From Hemibagrus wyckioides (taxonomy: Eukaryota > Chordata > Actinopteri > Siluriformes > Bagridae), in the NCBI RefSeq assembly GCF_019097595.1, contig NC_080719.1:15831501-15895500 (forward strand): DNA of 64,000 nt, written 5' to 3'. The notes below the pieces were generated by a model that made no database searches, was not told where the DNA came from, and worked only from the letters and a program-made list of their open reading frames with translations. Position 1 is the stretch's first letter; the number at the start of each line of letters is the position of its first letter. Below are positions 1 through 26,285 of this stretch, piece by piece. Made by a program: the position numbers and the translations under genes.

Positions 1-905
1 GACTTCTCATGTGGAAGGATGGGCTCAAATGCTTTGAGGATATGTTAATCAGTAATTTTCTCACGAGTTTAGAGAGACATAAAGAGATTTTTCTGGACAC
101 TTCTATGGTAAATGCGCTAAGCAATGGAAAAGAAACTCTGGATGCTTAGGTAAATAGCCATGAATTTGAACGGAACTCAGTTAAAGATGAAATCTGACTG
201 TCTTTACAATTGATGTTTTGCTCTTTAAACCAGTCATTACACCAAGCTGCATTTAAAAAGCTTTGTGAGGCTCAACATGCACTGTACCATTTCTTGTATT
301 GACCATGTTTTGAAAATCAAAAGATATCTGAAATAAAACCTCCTCATCCGTAAGATTAGAAACCTGAATGCTATGTGGGTAATGCTACATATTTGTTTCA
401 AAATAGTAAATTGATTAATTAATAATAATAAAAGCATAAACAAAAAACAAATCATCCCCATTCAAGATCTGCTTCATGGCTCGTAAATTATAAATGCCCC
501 TGTGGGAAGAGAAAACAAAAAGGAAAAAAACAACAACAAAAAAAAACATGGGTTTTCTGGATTCGTGATAGCTGCATTTGCCCTGGATGGATTTCCATCC
601 CTGTGTTCTCCTGGGGAAAGGAGACAGAAAACGAAAATACCCTACACCATTGAAGTCTGCTATGCTCCTTTCTTGCTTTTACTTCTTGTGACAGGTTTTT
701 CAGTCCATTTTTGTAATCATAGGCTGACAGGGATATATGGTAAAGGTCAGTTTAACTTCCTTTGTGAAACAAGTCTGTTTAAAGGGAAGCATACGATGCT
801 TTTGGGTTTTTCTCAGTCAACACCAGCCTTACAGTCTCACATAATTCCTGTTCCTGTACATAAAAGCTAACTCCATCGCAGCTTCTCAGTTAAGACATAG
901 TTGTT
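1..905 (-). other. midn: 3' flank / probable 3' UTR of midn
   Basis: This stretch directly follows the midn stop codon on the minus strand and has no supportable ORF. Read on the minus strand it contains at least five ATTTA pentamers (plus-strand TAAAT at 109-113, 151-155, 407-411, 484-488 and 491-495), as seen in AU-rich, unstable mRNAs. I found no minus-strand AATAAA, so the 3' end probably lies beyond the left edge or uses a variant signal. UTR status is inferred from position only. Confidence 0.5.
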
Positions 906-15537
<14,632 letters not shown>

Positions 15538-16549
15538 TCGAGAGCCTGCGACGCGTGCAGAACAGAAAGCGGTCAGTCGGTGTCGTTGAGTTTTTCCACA
15601 GGATGACTTTTCTTCCTTTTTATTTGTTTAGTCCCGATACAAACCAAGTGGCAATATATTCCCAGAAAGGTGTTGGGACGCGGACGGAAAACGGTTAAAT
15701 CCTACGTGAGGTCCGCGAGAGGCGATCCGGCGCTTTAAAGAGGGTACGCGGAGGGGATTTAAACGGTTAGGCTACTCAAGCACACGGACAAATCCCTTCA
15801 CACGCGAGACGCACTTATTTATTCCGCTGTTGTGTCGTTTTGTAAATACAGCACGAACAGTTTTCTGCAGACGAAATGTTAACCCGTAAATTTACCCTCG
15901 ACGCCTGCAGATCGCTCCTTGCGTCAAACGGAGCCTAGCGTTTCTGCGCTGTGATCCTCTGTGCTGTGCCGCCGTGCTACGATTACACCGACCTAACGGA
16001 GGCGGTCCTAACGAAAGACGTCATCCAATTCAACCAGTCATGAAGAGAAGGTTACACCCACGTGCCGGGCACGCTCCGCCCCTTCCTCTGCCCAACGTCT
16101 TTTTTTTGACTCATTGAAGACGAATCCTGGCTAAGTGGGCGAGGCTTAATCTCCTTAGCAACGCACGAGTTTCCGCCCCCTCCGCGATTCTAAAGCCATT
16201 CATAACAGTTAAACTGCTGCGAAAACAAAAAGAGACCCGGCACAACCTCGTTTCGGTGCTATTCATAGGCATTACCATAGGGTATCGTGCCAAAATAAAT
16301 GTAGCCCACCCTACTGCTTATTGGTTGTAACAGGTTAAAGTGAGTAGTTTCAGTTTTAGGTGTTTTAGATGGAATCATAGCATGCTAATATCGCTCTGCT
16401 GTAGATACGCTATAGATTAACCCTGTGACGAGAGCCATCGTTTGAGCAACAATGATATCATCATCATCATCATACAAATATTGCAATAATCATTAATGTT
16501 ATCAAACAGTATGCGCGCGATTTAATTTAAGCAGGGGACGCACAATGAC

Positions 16550-16557
16550 TGACGTCA
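16550..16557. promoter_or_regulatory. full palindromic CRE (TGACGTCA)
   Basis: A perfect 8-bp cAMP-response element about 1 kb upstream of the midn start codon. The match is exact; its assignment to midn is inferred from proximity. Confidence 0.4.
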
Positions 16558-17056
16558 CTATATAATCTCTCTCTCTCACACACGTATATATATATATATA
16601 TAGCTGTAGAGACATCCAATCTCAAAATGTGATATTACTTTCACTGGGAGCCAGATAATTAGAAAGGCTAACATTTTATTTTTAGATATTGTAATTGTAT
16701 TATATGCAAAATATAAAATAATAATAATAATTAAAAAAACAGTCCAACTCTATTAATCCAGCGTTTAAGAGATGTTCAGCTACTACAGCTATATTGTATG
16801 TTAGAAAACATAAACACATATATTACTACACAGGTATTGGTACAGTCTCTGCTGGAGTAATCCCGTAGTGTTTGAGTTTCCACGAAACTAAAATAGATAC
16901 TCGATCGCCTACCAGTGGTGAGCGCAGGCATAAATAATTCAGCTTTCAATCCCAAAAGCCTTTCTATTGAACATGTAGTACACTACAAATGCAGCAGAGA
17001 AGCCATTATTTGATATTCTATGCAGTGCACGGATATAAAAGTGTTTGGGCTTCAGC

Positions 17057-17061
<5 letters not shown>

Positions 17062-17113
<52 letters not shown>
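17062..17113. repeat. (CT)n microsatellite
   Basis: Uninterrupted CT dinucleotides for about 52 bp, followed by a short CA run. Confidence 0.97.
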
Positions 17114-17116
<3 letters not shown>

Positions 17117-17294
17117 CACACACTACTAAATATAAACCGATGTCAGTGGAACAGCGTCTATCCAGTGAGCTCGGATAAACAGTCTGAACAGGAAAAACTA
17201 CACACATCTTCGTCATATTTAAATGAGAGTGTTTACGCCACAGATGTAGACTGGACGTAGATTGACGAGATACGAAGTGTTGCTTGTGTAGGTC

Positions 17295-17327
17295 GATGAT
17301 GATGATGATGATTATTATTATTATTAC

Positions 17328-17370
<43 letters not shown>
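17295..17370. repeat. (GAT)n/(ATT)n trinucleotide microsatellite
   Basis: Begins as GAT units, changes to ATT units with one ACT interruption. The minus-strand ORF with poly-Ile is an artefact of this repeat. Confidence 0.97.
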
Positions 17371-17501
17371 GACACCTGATGTGGCATGTATAGCTTAAGT
17401 AAAGTAAACCACATTCATTTTCTTAGGTAAAAGATAGACAATCAAGGTCTCGAACCCTTGCTGTACCCTTGTGCTATCACCCCATCAACGGGGAAAAGTA
17501 C

Positions 17502-17529
17502 AGTTTGGTACCAGTGCAGGTACCAAACT
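17502..17529. repeat. 11-bp perfect inverted repeat around two KpnI-like sites
   Basis: Arms AGTTTGGTACC and GGTACCAAACT are separated by AGTGCA. Just upstream, at about 17445, the minus strand reads GGGTTCGAGACC, a good tRNA B-box, so a degraded tRNA-derived SINE could be present here. Confidence 0.5.
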
Positions 17530-18027
17530 AAAAATAAAACCCTAGATCAGGATCTGCGTGGCACTAACATCACCAGATCAGGACCCCATTCTATTTACCT
17601 TCCAAGCAAAATCATCCCGAGAAAAGATCGAGATCATCCTGAAAGCCTCTTGAAATCCAGGCTTTTCACCACAGTATCGATTTCAGCCGCATAAATATAA
17701 CACCAGGGTCCAGATGCGCGTCCAGCTGTGAGACTGACATTTCAACTTACCGATTATAGTGGCGAAAACCTCAAAGCTCCGCGATTCCTGAAGGTCCCCC
17801 GGTTTCGGCATGTATTGAGTGGGATCTGTGTTGTAGTATGCACTAATCCACAATCTTATAGCCTATATAGTTCTATAGTTATATATCCAAAAATATGTGC
17901 GGGATTTTATAATTCAGCTTCCGACACCTATGAGCTGTTTAGGAGCCGTTATAGTCCTTTTAAAGAAGTAGCAGTAGACACCGGTATTCCGGTCCTGTTC
18001 CGACGTGACTGCTTTGCGCTTATTTGA

Positions 18028-18230
18028 GTCTATTTATAAGGTCCTGCGTTGAGGGAAGACCGATTACTACACAACCTACCGAGCTTTTAATCCAACCCGT
18101 ATTCAGATAAACCCCGCCTCTGCCGGGTGAAAGAATTTAACGCAAGGGGCGGAGTTTGCCCGAATATTGGTGGGGAAAACAACGCCGCTACTACGGTAGG
18201 CGGAGAAGAACCTTCAATTGCTGCAATGTC
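18028..18230. promoter_or_regulatory. GC-box segment resembling a promoter
   Basis: A TATA-like TATTTATAAGG near 18030 is followed by GC boxes CCCCGCC (18112-18118) and GGGGCGG (18146-18152), with CpG density above the surrounding AT-rich DNA. No coding exon is attached. It lies about 2.5 kb upstream of the midn start codon and may be a distal midn promoter, an enhancer or a non-coding RNA start. Confidence 0.25.
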
Positions 18231-18958
18231 AGCGTGTGATTTAAGGTAGACTACTTGAGGTTTCGCGTAAGAAAAAGAAATTACATTCATGAACATATAT
18301 GAAGAAATACAATAATTCGGAATAATGATAGTGTTACTGTTCTGTCTAATAAACGCGCACGTGTCTTTTTTTATTGAAACATTCTCTACTAGTAAATACA
18401 AGTACCTTAAGAGGAAGCCTATTACGCTAAAGAAGGAGTCACCGGTAATGACGACAGAGCATGAAGAAAAAATCCAAGCAACCAGTGAGGCAAAACATAT
18501 TGCCTGGATACGCAGGAACACAACTATAAACAGTCGCTTATCTTTGTTTATTATTGTGTGCGCGTATTCAACATGTCATAAATATATATATCAAACGATC
18601 ACTGAAAGATGAATTTCAGTCAAACTTCAGTAAAGTCTTTAGCAATTAATGGGAATTTCCAAAAAATGGCATGATAAGGAATGGGTCACTTTGGGTATTG
18701 GGGCGTCATCGCCATTTTGTGAAGAATACAGCAGTTTGCTGTTACTTTCATTACATTCAACACTACTTTATTTCATATTTCTATATTGACTGATTATTTT
18801 TCAAAAGTCAGATCAGTAAGAAATAAACGCAGTTTGCCTGATCATTTAGCAAAACGTAGGCTGCCCTTCAGCCTTTTTTTATCAGCCAGTTTATTAGGAA
18901 CACCTTATACATTGCTGAGCTCTTGAGTAACACTCAAACTGTTCATTAGATAAATGTA

Positions 18959-19486
18959 CACTATACTGCTAAAAGTTTTGGGACACCCCTCCAAATCATT
19001 GAATTCAGGTGCTGTTTTTCAGGGGTTGGGCGTGGCCCCTTAGTTCCAGTGAAAGGAACTCTTAATGCTTCAGCATACCAAGACATTTTGGACAACTTCA
19101 TGCTCCCAACTTTGGGGGAACATTTTGGGGATGACCCCTTCCTGTTCCAACATGACTGAACACCAGTGCACAAAGCAACGTCCATAAAGACATGGATGAA
19201 CAAGTTTGGTGTGGAGGAACTTGAATGGCCTGCACAGAGTCCTGACCACAACCTGATAGAAAACCTTTGGGATGAATTAGAGCGGAGACTGCGAGACAGG
19301 CGTTCTCGTCCAATATCAGTGCCTGACCTCACAAATGCGCTTCTAAAGAAATGGTCAAAAATTCCCATAAACACACTCCTAAACCTCGTGGAAAGCCTTC
19401 ACAGAAAAGCTGAAGCTGTTATAGCTGCAAAGGCCAGACCAACTCCATGCACATGTAAAGGCAGACATCCCAAAAAATTTTGCACT
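18959..19486 (+). mobile_element. Tc1-like element, internally deleted, 3' end lost
   Basis: It begins after a TA at 18957-18958 with a Tc1-type terminus (CACTATACTGCTAAAAGTTT). It then jumps directly into the second half of a transposase (LGPLVPV-like text) and runs through the ELEWPAQSPDHNLIENLWDE region, which carries the third catalytic residue. An in-frame stop follows the second catalytic Asp (CATGACTGA). The 3' terminal repeat is replaced at about 19487 by an unrelated LINE-like tail. Not functional. Confidence 0.85.
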
Positions 19487-19655
19487 AGGCTGCACACTAT
19501 GCATTTTACATGCCTCTGACAACTACCTCCTGAGCTCTGTGTTGTTTTATTTAGTACCTTGGTCCTGGAGAAACGTTGTTTCATTTCACTATGTACTGCA
19601 TCACCTATATATGGTTGAAGTGACAATAAAAGCTTCTTGACTTGAATTGACCTGA
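19487..19655 (+). mobile_element. LINE 3' tail (L2/CR1-like), 5'-truncated
   Basis: Contains TAGTACCTTGGTCCTGGAG and the end GTGACAATAAAAGCTTCTTG followed by degenerate TTGACT/TTGAATTGAC repeats. This matches a fish non-LTR retrotransposon 3' end as I remember it; the clade name is tentative. It joins the Tc1 remnant without a visible gap. Confidence 0.55.
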
Positions 19656-20289
19656 ATAAGGGCATCTGTCAAATGCTGTAAATAGATACAGTTACAAGCA
19701 GCTGTAACACAAAATGTGACTATAACATTTATAGGCGGTAGGTATAACATTAGTGACTGTAGCCCATGCTTTGTTTAGCTGAACTGGACCACCAGTGCAG
19801 AGATATAATTTGGATGGTGAATCCTTCGCAGCACATCAGTGACACTGACAACATGTGCTGGTAAGAGTGTGTATAATATGCTTTGTATGTGTTGTTAAGA
19901 CTTTGTAATTATGTTATTTTGGATAAACCTGTTTTTATAACCTGAACAATGTGTACAGTTACTGTTTTTTTTTTCTTTTCTTATTCATATGGATAGTATG
20001 TAACTTCCATGTAATTTCACCCAAACAGCAAATATACTTCCAGCTAGAAAAAAACAACAGTATATCTTGTCCTACACACAGTGCCGTAATGCTATGTGGA
20101 ACGGGTATAACGCCTATGCAAAATATTATAAAGTCAATATTATGTGATCAGAGTTAATGTGTTAACAGTTAAGGTGAGGCAAAGTTTTCTAATGACTTTC
20201 AAATAATTTGATTTCTCAAATTTGCATTCATTTTGCTTAAAATAAAACTGGTTAATAAAGCTGGCTAACTAATATACTTGAATAAACTC

Positions 20290-20530
20290 CATAGTCCATG
20301 ATCTGATCCTGTGCTCAGGTTAGTGTTTGTTTGCTTGTGTCTGTGTGGATTTTCTCTGGGTGCTCTGGTTTTCACTTCCCTAAAACATTTGTGGATTGGC
20401 TACACTAAATTGCTCCTAAATGTGTGTGTGTGTGTGTGTGTGTGTATAGTGTCCTGCATTAGACTGGCATCCCATCCAGGATGTATTCACATCTCACATG
20501 TGTTCTTGGGATAGGCTGCAGATCTAATGT
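20290..20530 (+). repeat. diverged tRNA-SINE/LINE-tail repeat fragment
   Basis: Text such as GACTGGCATCCCATCCAGG and GGGATAGGCTGCAGATCT is a diverged copy of the common fish repeat body seen more fully at 25975-26285. A (GT)n run interrupts it. Confidence 0.5.
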
Positions 20531-22394
20531 TAATAGTCTTTTAGGTAAATTTGGCTGTCTGGTATTGGTGGATGTGAAGAAAATGTGTATTGGAAGTTCT
20601 ACTAGCTGCTTTCCACCTCTCGTACAACACAAGGGAACTTTTTTATTTACTTTTTAACTTCCTTTCTTTATTTTTAAGTCCTGATGGTGTCTCCACCAGA
20701 TGCCCTGTGGAAAAAAAAACCTTACAAACAAACATAGAATAGTGCACCTCCTATTCATATCTGTATTCATTTTGAACACACTGCTCAGGCTGAATAATGC
20801 CCTTTTTTTTTTAGAACAATCTCTACTTACTTGTCTTTATTTTATTAAAAGTAGTTCCTTTTTAACCCTGTGAAATACATGAGATGAGGCATTCAAAAAA
20901 TAATCGCATTCAAATGGTACATTTCAGACCCATGAACCTGGCATTTCTTTGAAATGTGTAGGCTGTGCATAGGTGTACGTTCATATGTTGGGGAACAGCA
21001 TTCCTATTTATCAAAGTAATTCACCCAGTCTGCTTCAAGTCAAAGAAATTTGACAGCCCACATATCTGTCAGTCCACCACTGTTGTCTTTTTCATGATTC
21101 GTACTTGAATCATAAAGGACTGTATAAGGGAACATCTGCAACAAGCCAAGGATTGTGGTTTACGAGCTCCTGAATAGGAGGGTAATACCCAAGGCTGATG
21201 AATAGTGTTGGAATTTAGCCTTTATACAGATTTTTTTTTTCTTTCTGGAGCCAGAGTTTCATGCATATCAGACTAGAAAAAAGGTAACAATGGGGATTAT
21301 GTGCAGACAACAAACCAGTTGCAATGCTGAAGTTAAATTAGAAATAGGTTTATAACACAGACAAATTGTGACTTAAAATATAAATCTTAATACATTTATA
21401 ATGACTTAATAATAAATCATAGTTTGAGGGCTGAAAGTGTAATTGTACCTGCTGAGTTCACATCTAAAAATTACTAAAAGTTTCATTACTGATATTTGAT
21501 GGTTATACAAACTTTTCCCCAGACTTTTGAGACAATAGACAATAAAAATAACCTTGTATGTCATTACCACACTACTGGCTTACAGGAAACCTTAACACAA
21601 AGCTCCTTTTGTAGTTTAGAAATACTGGTTAGTTCGCAATATTTGCTCTCGAGATGCACTCGTTATCTGCCACCCACTCACCTGCCTACACACATTTACC
21701 CACACACATTTCTTTGCTAATCCTGGGTCAGCGTGGATTAACACCGTCCCACGTTCTGCTAATTTAATCAGAATGTGAGCTGCACGGAGCAACTGAGTGC
21801 GAGAGGCCCTGTGCCACCCTGACATTTTGACGCTGCCTCCTTCTCAGCATGCACTAGTCTGTCTGGTCACTGTTATGGATCGTCCACTCAGACACTTAAA
21901 ATAGCATTATGCACTGGACCATGATAGCTGCTTCATGAGTAAGCAACCTGCCGGTGTGGAGTTATAAATTATTTTAATATCTGCATGGTGAGAGGATTTG
22001 ATGTATAAGCTACTCTGGCCTACTGCCAGCAGCACTGTCCGATAACCTTTGGCCTATTTCCTGCTCATACAGGCTACAATTGTACAACTATTGCAAATCT
22101 TTAACAAAGTCAATCCAAGTGGCAATACAGTCAAACTGACATCTTAAATCCATATTTGTGTTGTGTTTGTATTGTGTTATCAGCTGTATCTTTTGTATGT
22201 TGAGAGTAGAATTTCTGCTTGTGTTTCCTTTTTTTAAATTCCTTTTTTTCCACATTTGACTCAAGAACTCATCTGTACAGATTCTGGCCACATATGTGAA
22301 TTCTGTCTGACCTCTGACTTAATTGTGCAATTTTATGCGTCATGTTTTGCACTCATTCATTTTTTCGTCAGTATCCGTTTTTTCTTGATCACAG

Positions 22395-22590
22395 CTGTGG
22401 TGGATCTAGAGCTTATCCCAGAAACACAGGGAACACTGTGGAAATACACCTTGTACGGCATGCCTTACACACACACACACACACACACACAGTCAAATCC
22501 ACCCACTCCATACTTTTGGGAGGTGGGAAGAAACCAGAGAACCCTGCAGAAAAGCCATTTCCACACAGACAAAACCCCCCAGCTCACGAT
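22395..22590 (-). repeat. diverged copy of the same SINE-like repeat, reverse orientation
   Basis: Contains GGAGGTGGGAAGAAACCAG and nearby AACCCTGCAGAAAAGCC, the reverse-strand form of the body text, split by a (CA)n run. Confidence 0.5.
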
Positions 22591-23445
22591 TGATCCAGAG
22601 ATCCTAGAACTGTGTCATTTTCTACGTCATGATTTCTCCATAATTCGACTCAATATATATTTAATAGAATTATTTAAAAGATTTTTTACAACCAAAATTG
22701 CTAGCTTGTACAGAAATATACAGCTTTACACAGTATCCTGCTTTTAAAAGCCTTCTTCATTCCTTATATCTAGAGATTTCCTCTCCACTGCAGACCACAT
22801 GTCTTTCCCCCACCTCTGTGAAACTTGAAACAGCAGGTAATGGGATCCTTTGACCCAGTAATGATATTTGATCGTTTCGCACATAGTGCAACCCTGCACC
22901 CAAGTTCACGTAAAAGTACACTTCAAGTCACCCCCTGGTGGACTAGAGATCAGTTTCCTGGACTGCGCTTGTGTTCAGAAACAACCTTCACACTTGGCCA
23001 CATAGGTGTGAAAAAGCCCTTAATATTGGCGCCTACACTACAACAAATTCCTGTTGCTGAAGCAGATGGCAATAAAGGTGATTTATGAAGAGGAGAAAAA
23101 ATAGAAAAGCTTGTATTAACCTGTGTAGTATCTAAACAGATAGATTAAATAGCGTTGATTGATGATTATACAATCAGTCTGTCTAGGATTTAGGCTCTTA
23201 AATAGACGTTTATTCTGTATGTAAACTGGATTAATTATAAACTGCTCCCATGTTGGTTTGTGAGTGTGCAAATGGTGCCATTTTGACTGTTATGCATCAC
23301 ATGCTGCTTGCGTTGATCTTGATATTTTACAGAATACTGTTTCTTCCTGCACTACCAAGCTTTCATACATTTTGAGAAAGTTTCAAGTGGGTTTCATGAC
23401 CTAGTCGGGTCTTTCGTTTTAGAAAATCATGTTTCACATAATAGC

Positions 23446-24854
23446 TGACTCATGGTCATTGGTCAGATCGTTAGAACATGCAGCATTTCTGCAGTCACGT
23501 TCTCACGCTTCAACCGGTCAGAACAGTTTCAGTTCTAACAAGAGCGCTGTTACCAAATGTCACAGCTGAGCTCGTGAGCCACATTAGAGCCCTCGACTTC
23601 TACAGCTACAGTCATTTGAATTGTTAACAGAGTGACCTCTCACCCCTACACATTTCCAGCATTCACTAATCTATGTTTAGTCTTGTTTGTTTATCATTAC
23701 CAGTCATGTCATTTGACTCAGGCAGCAATAGATCCAGCGCTTCAGTGATAATTAGTGTGATGAATCTATTTTTAAAAGTCCCGTTGACCTGATCTGATGT
23801 TAACTTGATGAAGCCATGTTTATGATGCGGTGCTATGCGGTGCTAATGTTATCCAACTCAGTCATTGTAATTTGTTCCCTTCTTATCAAGACTGAGTTAC
23901 ATTGACTCTCAATGACATGAGTCAAGTGTCTGTCGTTAGGTGTTCTTGCAACATTTGCTGAAGCTTGATAGCTGCAATTCCCCTCCCAACTTCCTTCTTT
24001 ACTGACGCAACGTTACGCAACCACTGATGACCCATTACACACTACATGCAATGTTCTACCAGCTCCCAGAATTCTGGGTGGGATCTGTTGGAGATTATTT
24101 TTGACCGCCTGATCTGCATTCTGGAGTTGATGGGACAGGGTTGTATAAAAGTTAGAGCAAAAGTTGTATACAGAAGCCATATAAACTCTCTGTAAAGATT
24201 TATTTGTATTCCTTTTACAAGTGGTAGTTTAGAGCAGTCAGTGGTTACTGCCAGACATCATTTGAGGAGCATGTTTTTTTGTAAAGGGTATAGTGTAATC
24301 GGTCCATATTTAACGCTGACCTACTCCACAGGAAGCACAGCAATCACAACATACGTTACTAAAGGACAAGTAAGCAGGGTGTCCTGCATGGAAGTCAAGC
24401 CACAGCTTGTTGAGTGACCAATGGTTTGACTCATGGGATGCCCCTCCCTGCAATAAAAAGATCTCAGCTATCAGTTCAGACGTCATCATGGTTTGCTGTC
24501 ACTAGGTCCCCCGTAAATGTCAGTGGCCATTTATTCATTCCTGCAACCTTGCATGAATGTAACACCAAGAAGCCAGTCAAGTTTGATCAATAGCCCTGGC
24601 TGTGCTTAACGCTGTTGCCCTTCTTGAACTAAAAGGTGTCACTCATTTGCAGTGGAATCCAGGTCTTGTCCAAACCAGTGCAAGCGTGTCAAGCGAGGAG
24701 CAAATGTAGCACGTCTGGGCTTTGCAGGATGGAAACTAACCTGATGGCATATTTTCCAAGAGCTGCAGCACAGAGATGTGTGATTAGGAAAGTAGAGCAA
24801 CTAATAGCCTTTAGCCTCAGTTATAGCAGGGATAGAGACAGGGAAAGTGACTCA
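23446..24854. promoter_or_regulatory. cluster of AP-1/bZIP motifs, candidate distal enhancer
   Basis: AP-1 heptamers TGA(C/G)TCA occur at 23446-23452, 23714-23720, 23918-23924, 24427-24433 and 24848-24854. Bzip-type sites TGACGCAA (24003-24010) and TTACGCAA (24013-24020) and an ACGTCA (24480-24485) lie between them. Motifs are directly visible; function and target (midn, about 8 kb away) are inferred. Confidence 0.3.
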
Positions 24855-25974
24855 TACCAAAAAGTATTCACTTCCCACTTAAATGCACTCTGCCAGCTTT
24901 AGTTTAATATAGATGCAGGACATTATTGTCCTCCACTTTTCCTTTCTCTAATAGCACATTTGAGTCCCTTTCAAGCAAGTTTTCCATGGTGTAATAGTCC
25001 ACATGTGATAGTGTACTCACTGCAGGGCTGATGAGCTTGGCTAGGTCTGGAGGAAAAATGTACACAGCAAAGAGAGCTGGACTCGAGGGAAAATCGGAGC
25101 AATCTTCCATAAGGGTAGCTTCCACAGGATTGAAGGAGGAAGAGAGGGAAACAGTCGAATCTGATAGGAACATTTAGCCATAAAAACAAAGGCATTTTTG
25201 CAGCCGGGTGGCATCAACGGTCCCTGGTCCTCAGTTGACTGTTTTGCTACATGAGGAAAAAGGCATGTCTGTGTAACAATGACTCTAACCCTCTCAGGTG
25301 TGGGAATTTGCCTGAGGTTTCATTTTGCTTTTATATCTTTTTTACAGTGTGGGTTGGGTGTGTTGTGGGATTTAGGGTGGGGATTCGTTTAATTCTTGGA
25401 ACCCCACCCCAAAAATATGCCAAATCCACATTACTAAAAAAAATCCCACAGCTTTAAAAAAACAAAAAAACAAAAAACAGTTAGCTGTTAATCACGTTGT
25501 GCTTTTTGCTGTTGTGTAATGACCACCTGTTGAACATACTACCAGCCAGGTCTTCTTCAGTCAGGAATGTTAACAGAATAATCAGGTTATGAGAAGGTTG
25601 GGCTGTGTCCCATTACTAACAAAAAAACCCTTGCTGTGTTGTGAAATGGTTAGATAATAAAGTGAGGTGTGATGTTTTCAATTAGACAGCAAACATTATG
25701 AAAATGTTAACATTCCAGTATTGCACTATTACAGTGACTTTATATGAAAATTTAGAAATGCTGCACAAATTTTGCAGCTTGTCAGTTTGTCACACTCTGG
25801 GAAACTTTTCGTTTAGAAAAATACCAAAAAAAATAATTCCCTTTCTGTAAAGAATAAAGAGAACTTTTAACCTTTCAAAGAATTTATGAGGAACCTTTTT
25901 TTTGTCTTTTTAATTCATTCAGAAAATATTTTGGACTGCATTCTTGGGGAAAAAAGGTTCTATGTAATATCCCA

Positions 25975-26285
25975 TAGGGGGCAGCATGGTGGCTTAGTGA
26001 TTAGCACTGTTGCCTCACAGCAAGAAGGTCATGGGTTCAAATCCCGGGTTCAAACAGGCAGGGGCCTTTCTGTGTAGAGTTTGCATGTTCTCCCCGTGTC
26101 TGTGTGGTACATTATGTTTATTAGGAGTGAGTGTGTGTGGTTGTCTGTCTATATGTGGCCCTGTGATGGACTGGTGACCTGTCCAGGGTGTACCCCTGCC
26201 TTTTGCCCAATGCGTGGTGGGATAAGCTCCAGCAGATCCCCGTGACCCTCATTAGGAATAAAGCGGGTATAGACAATGGATGGAA
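25975..26285 (+). mobile_element. tRNA-derived SINE with 9-bp target-site duplication
   Basis: The head has A-box-like TGGCTTAGTGATTAGCAC and B-box GGTTCAAATCC. The body contains GGGGCCTTTCTGTGTAGAG and GTCCAGGGTGTACCCCTGCC, and the tail ends in GACAATGGATGG. Direct repeats AATATCCCA flank it at 25966-25974 and 26286-26294, which fits target-primed retrotransposition. It lies in intergenic DNA. Confidence 0.85.

Larger units (their letters stand above)
16558..18958. other. intergenic, repeat-rich, no gene supported
   Basis: Holds the microsatellites, the inverted repeat and the GC-box segment listed separately. The 144-aa minus-strand ORF at 18087-18521 has no recognisable domain and crosses the GC-box segment, so I do not call it. 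Confidence 0.6.
19656..25965. other. intergenic region upstream of midn, no gene supported
   Basis: AT-rich with short microsatellites ((GT)n at 20421-20445, (CA)n at 22467-22491), two diverged SINE-like copies and a run of AP-1/bZIP motifs at 23.4-24.9 kb. No ORF has a recognisable domain or splice-compatible context. Confidence 0.6.

Noticed and set aside
502..870. 122-aa plus-strand ORF near the left end
   Set aside because: Lies in the midn 3' flank on the opposite strand, low complexity at its start, no family resemblance.
18087..18521. 144-aa minus-strand ORF
   Set aside because: No recognisable domain, odd composition, and it crosses a GC-box promoter-like segment. Nothing supports translation.
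25985..26060. tRNA gene
   Set aside because: A and B boxes are present, but the body and tail continue as a SINE with target-site duplication, and no cloverleaf can be closed.
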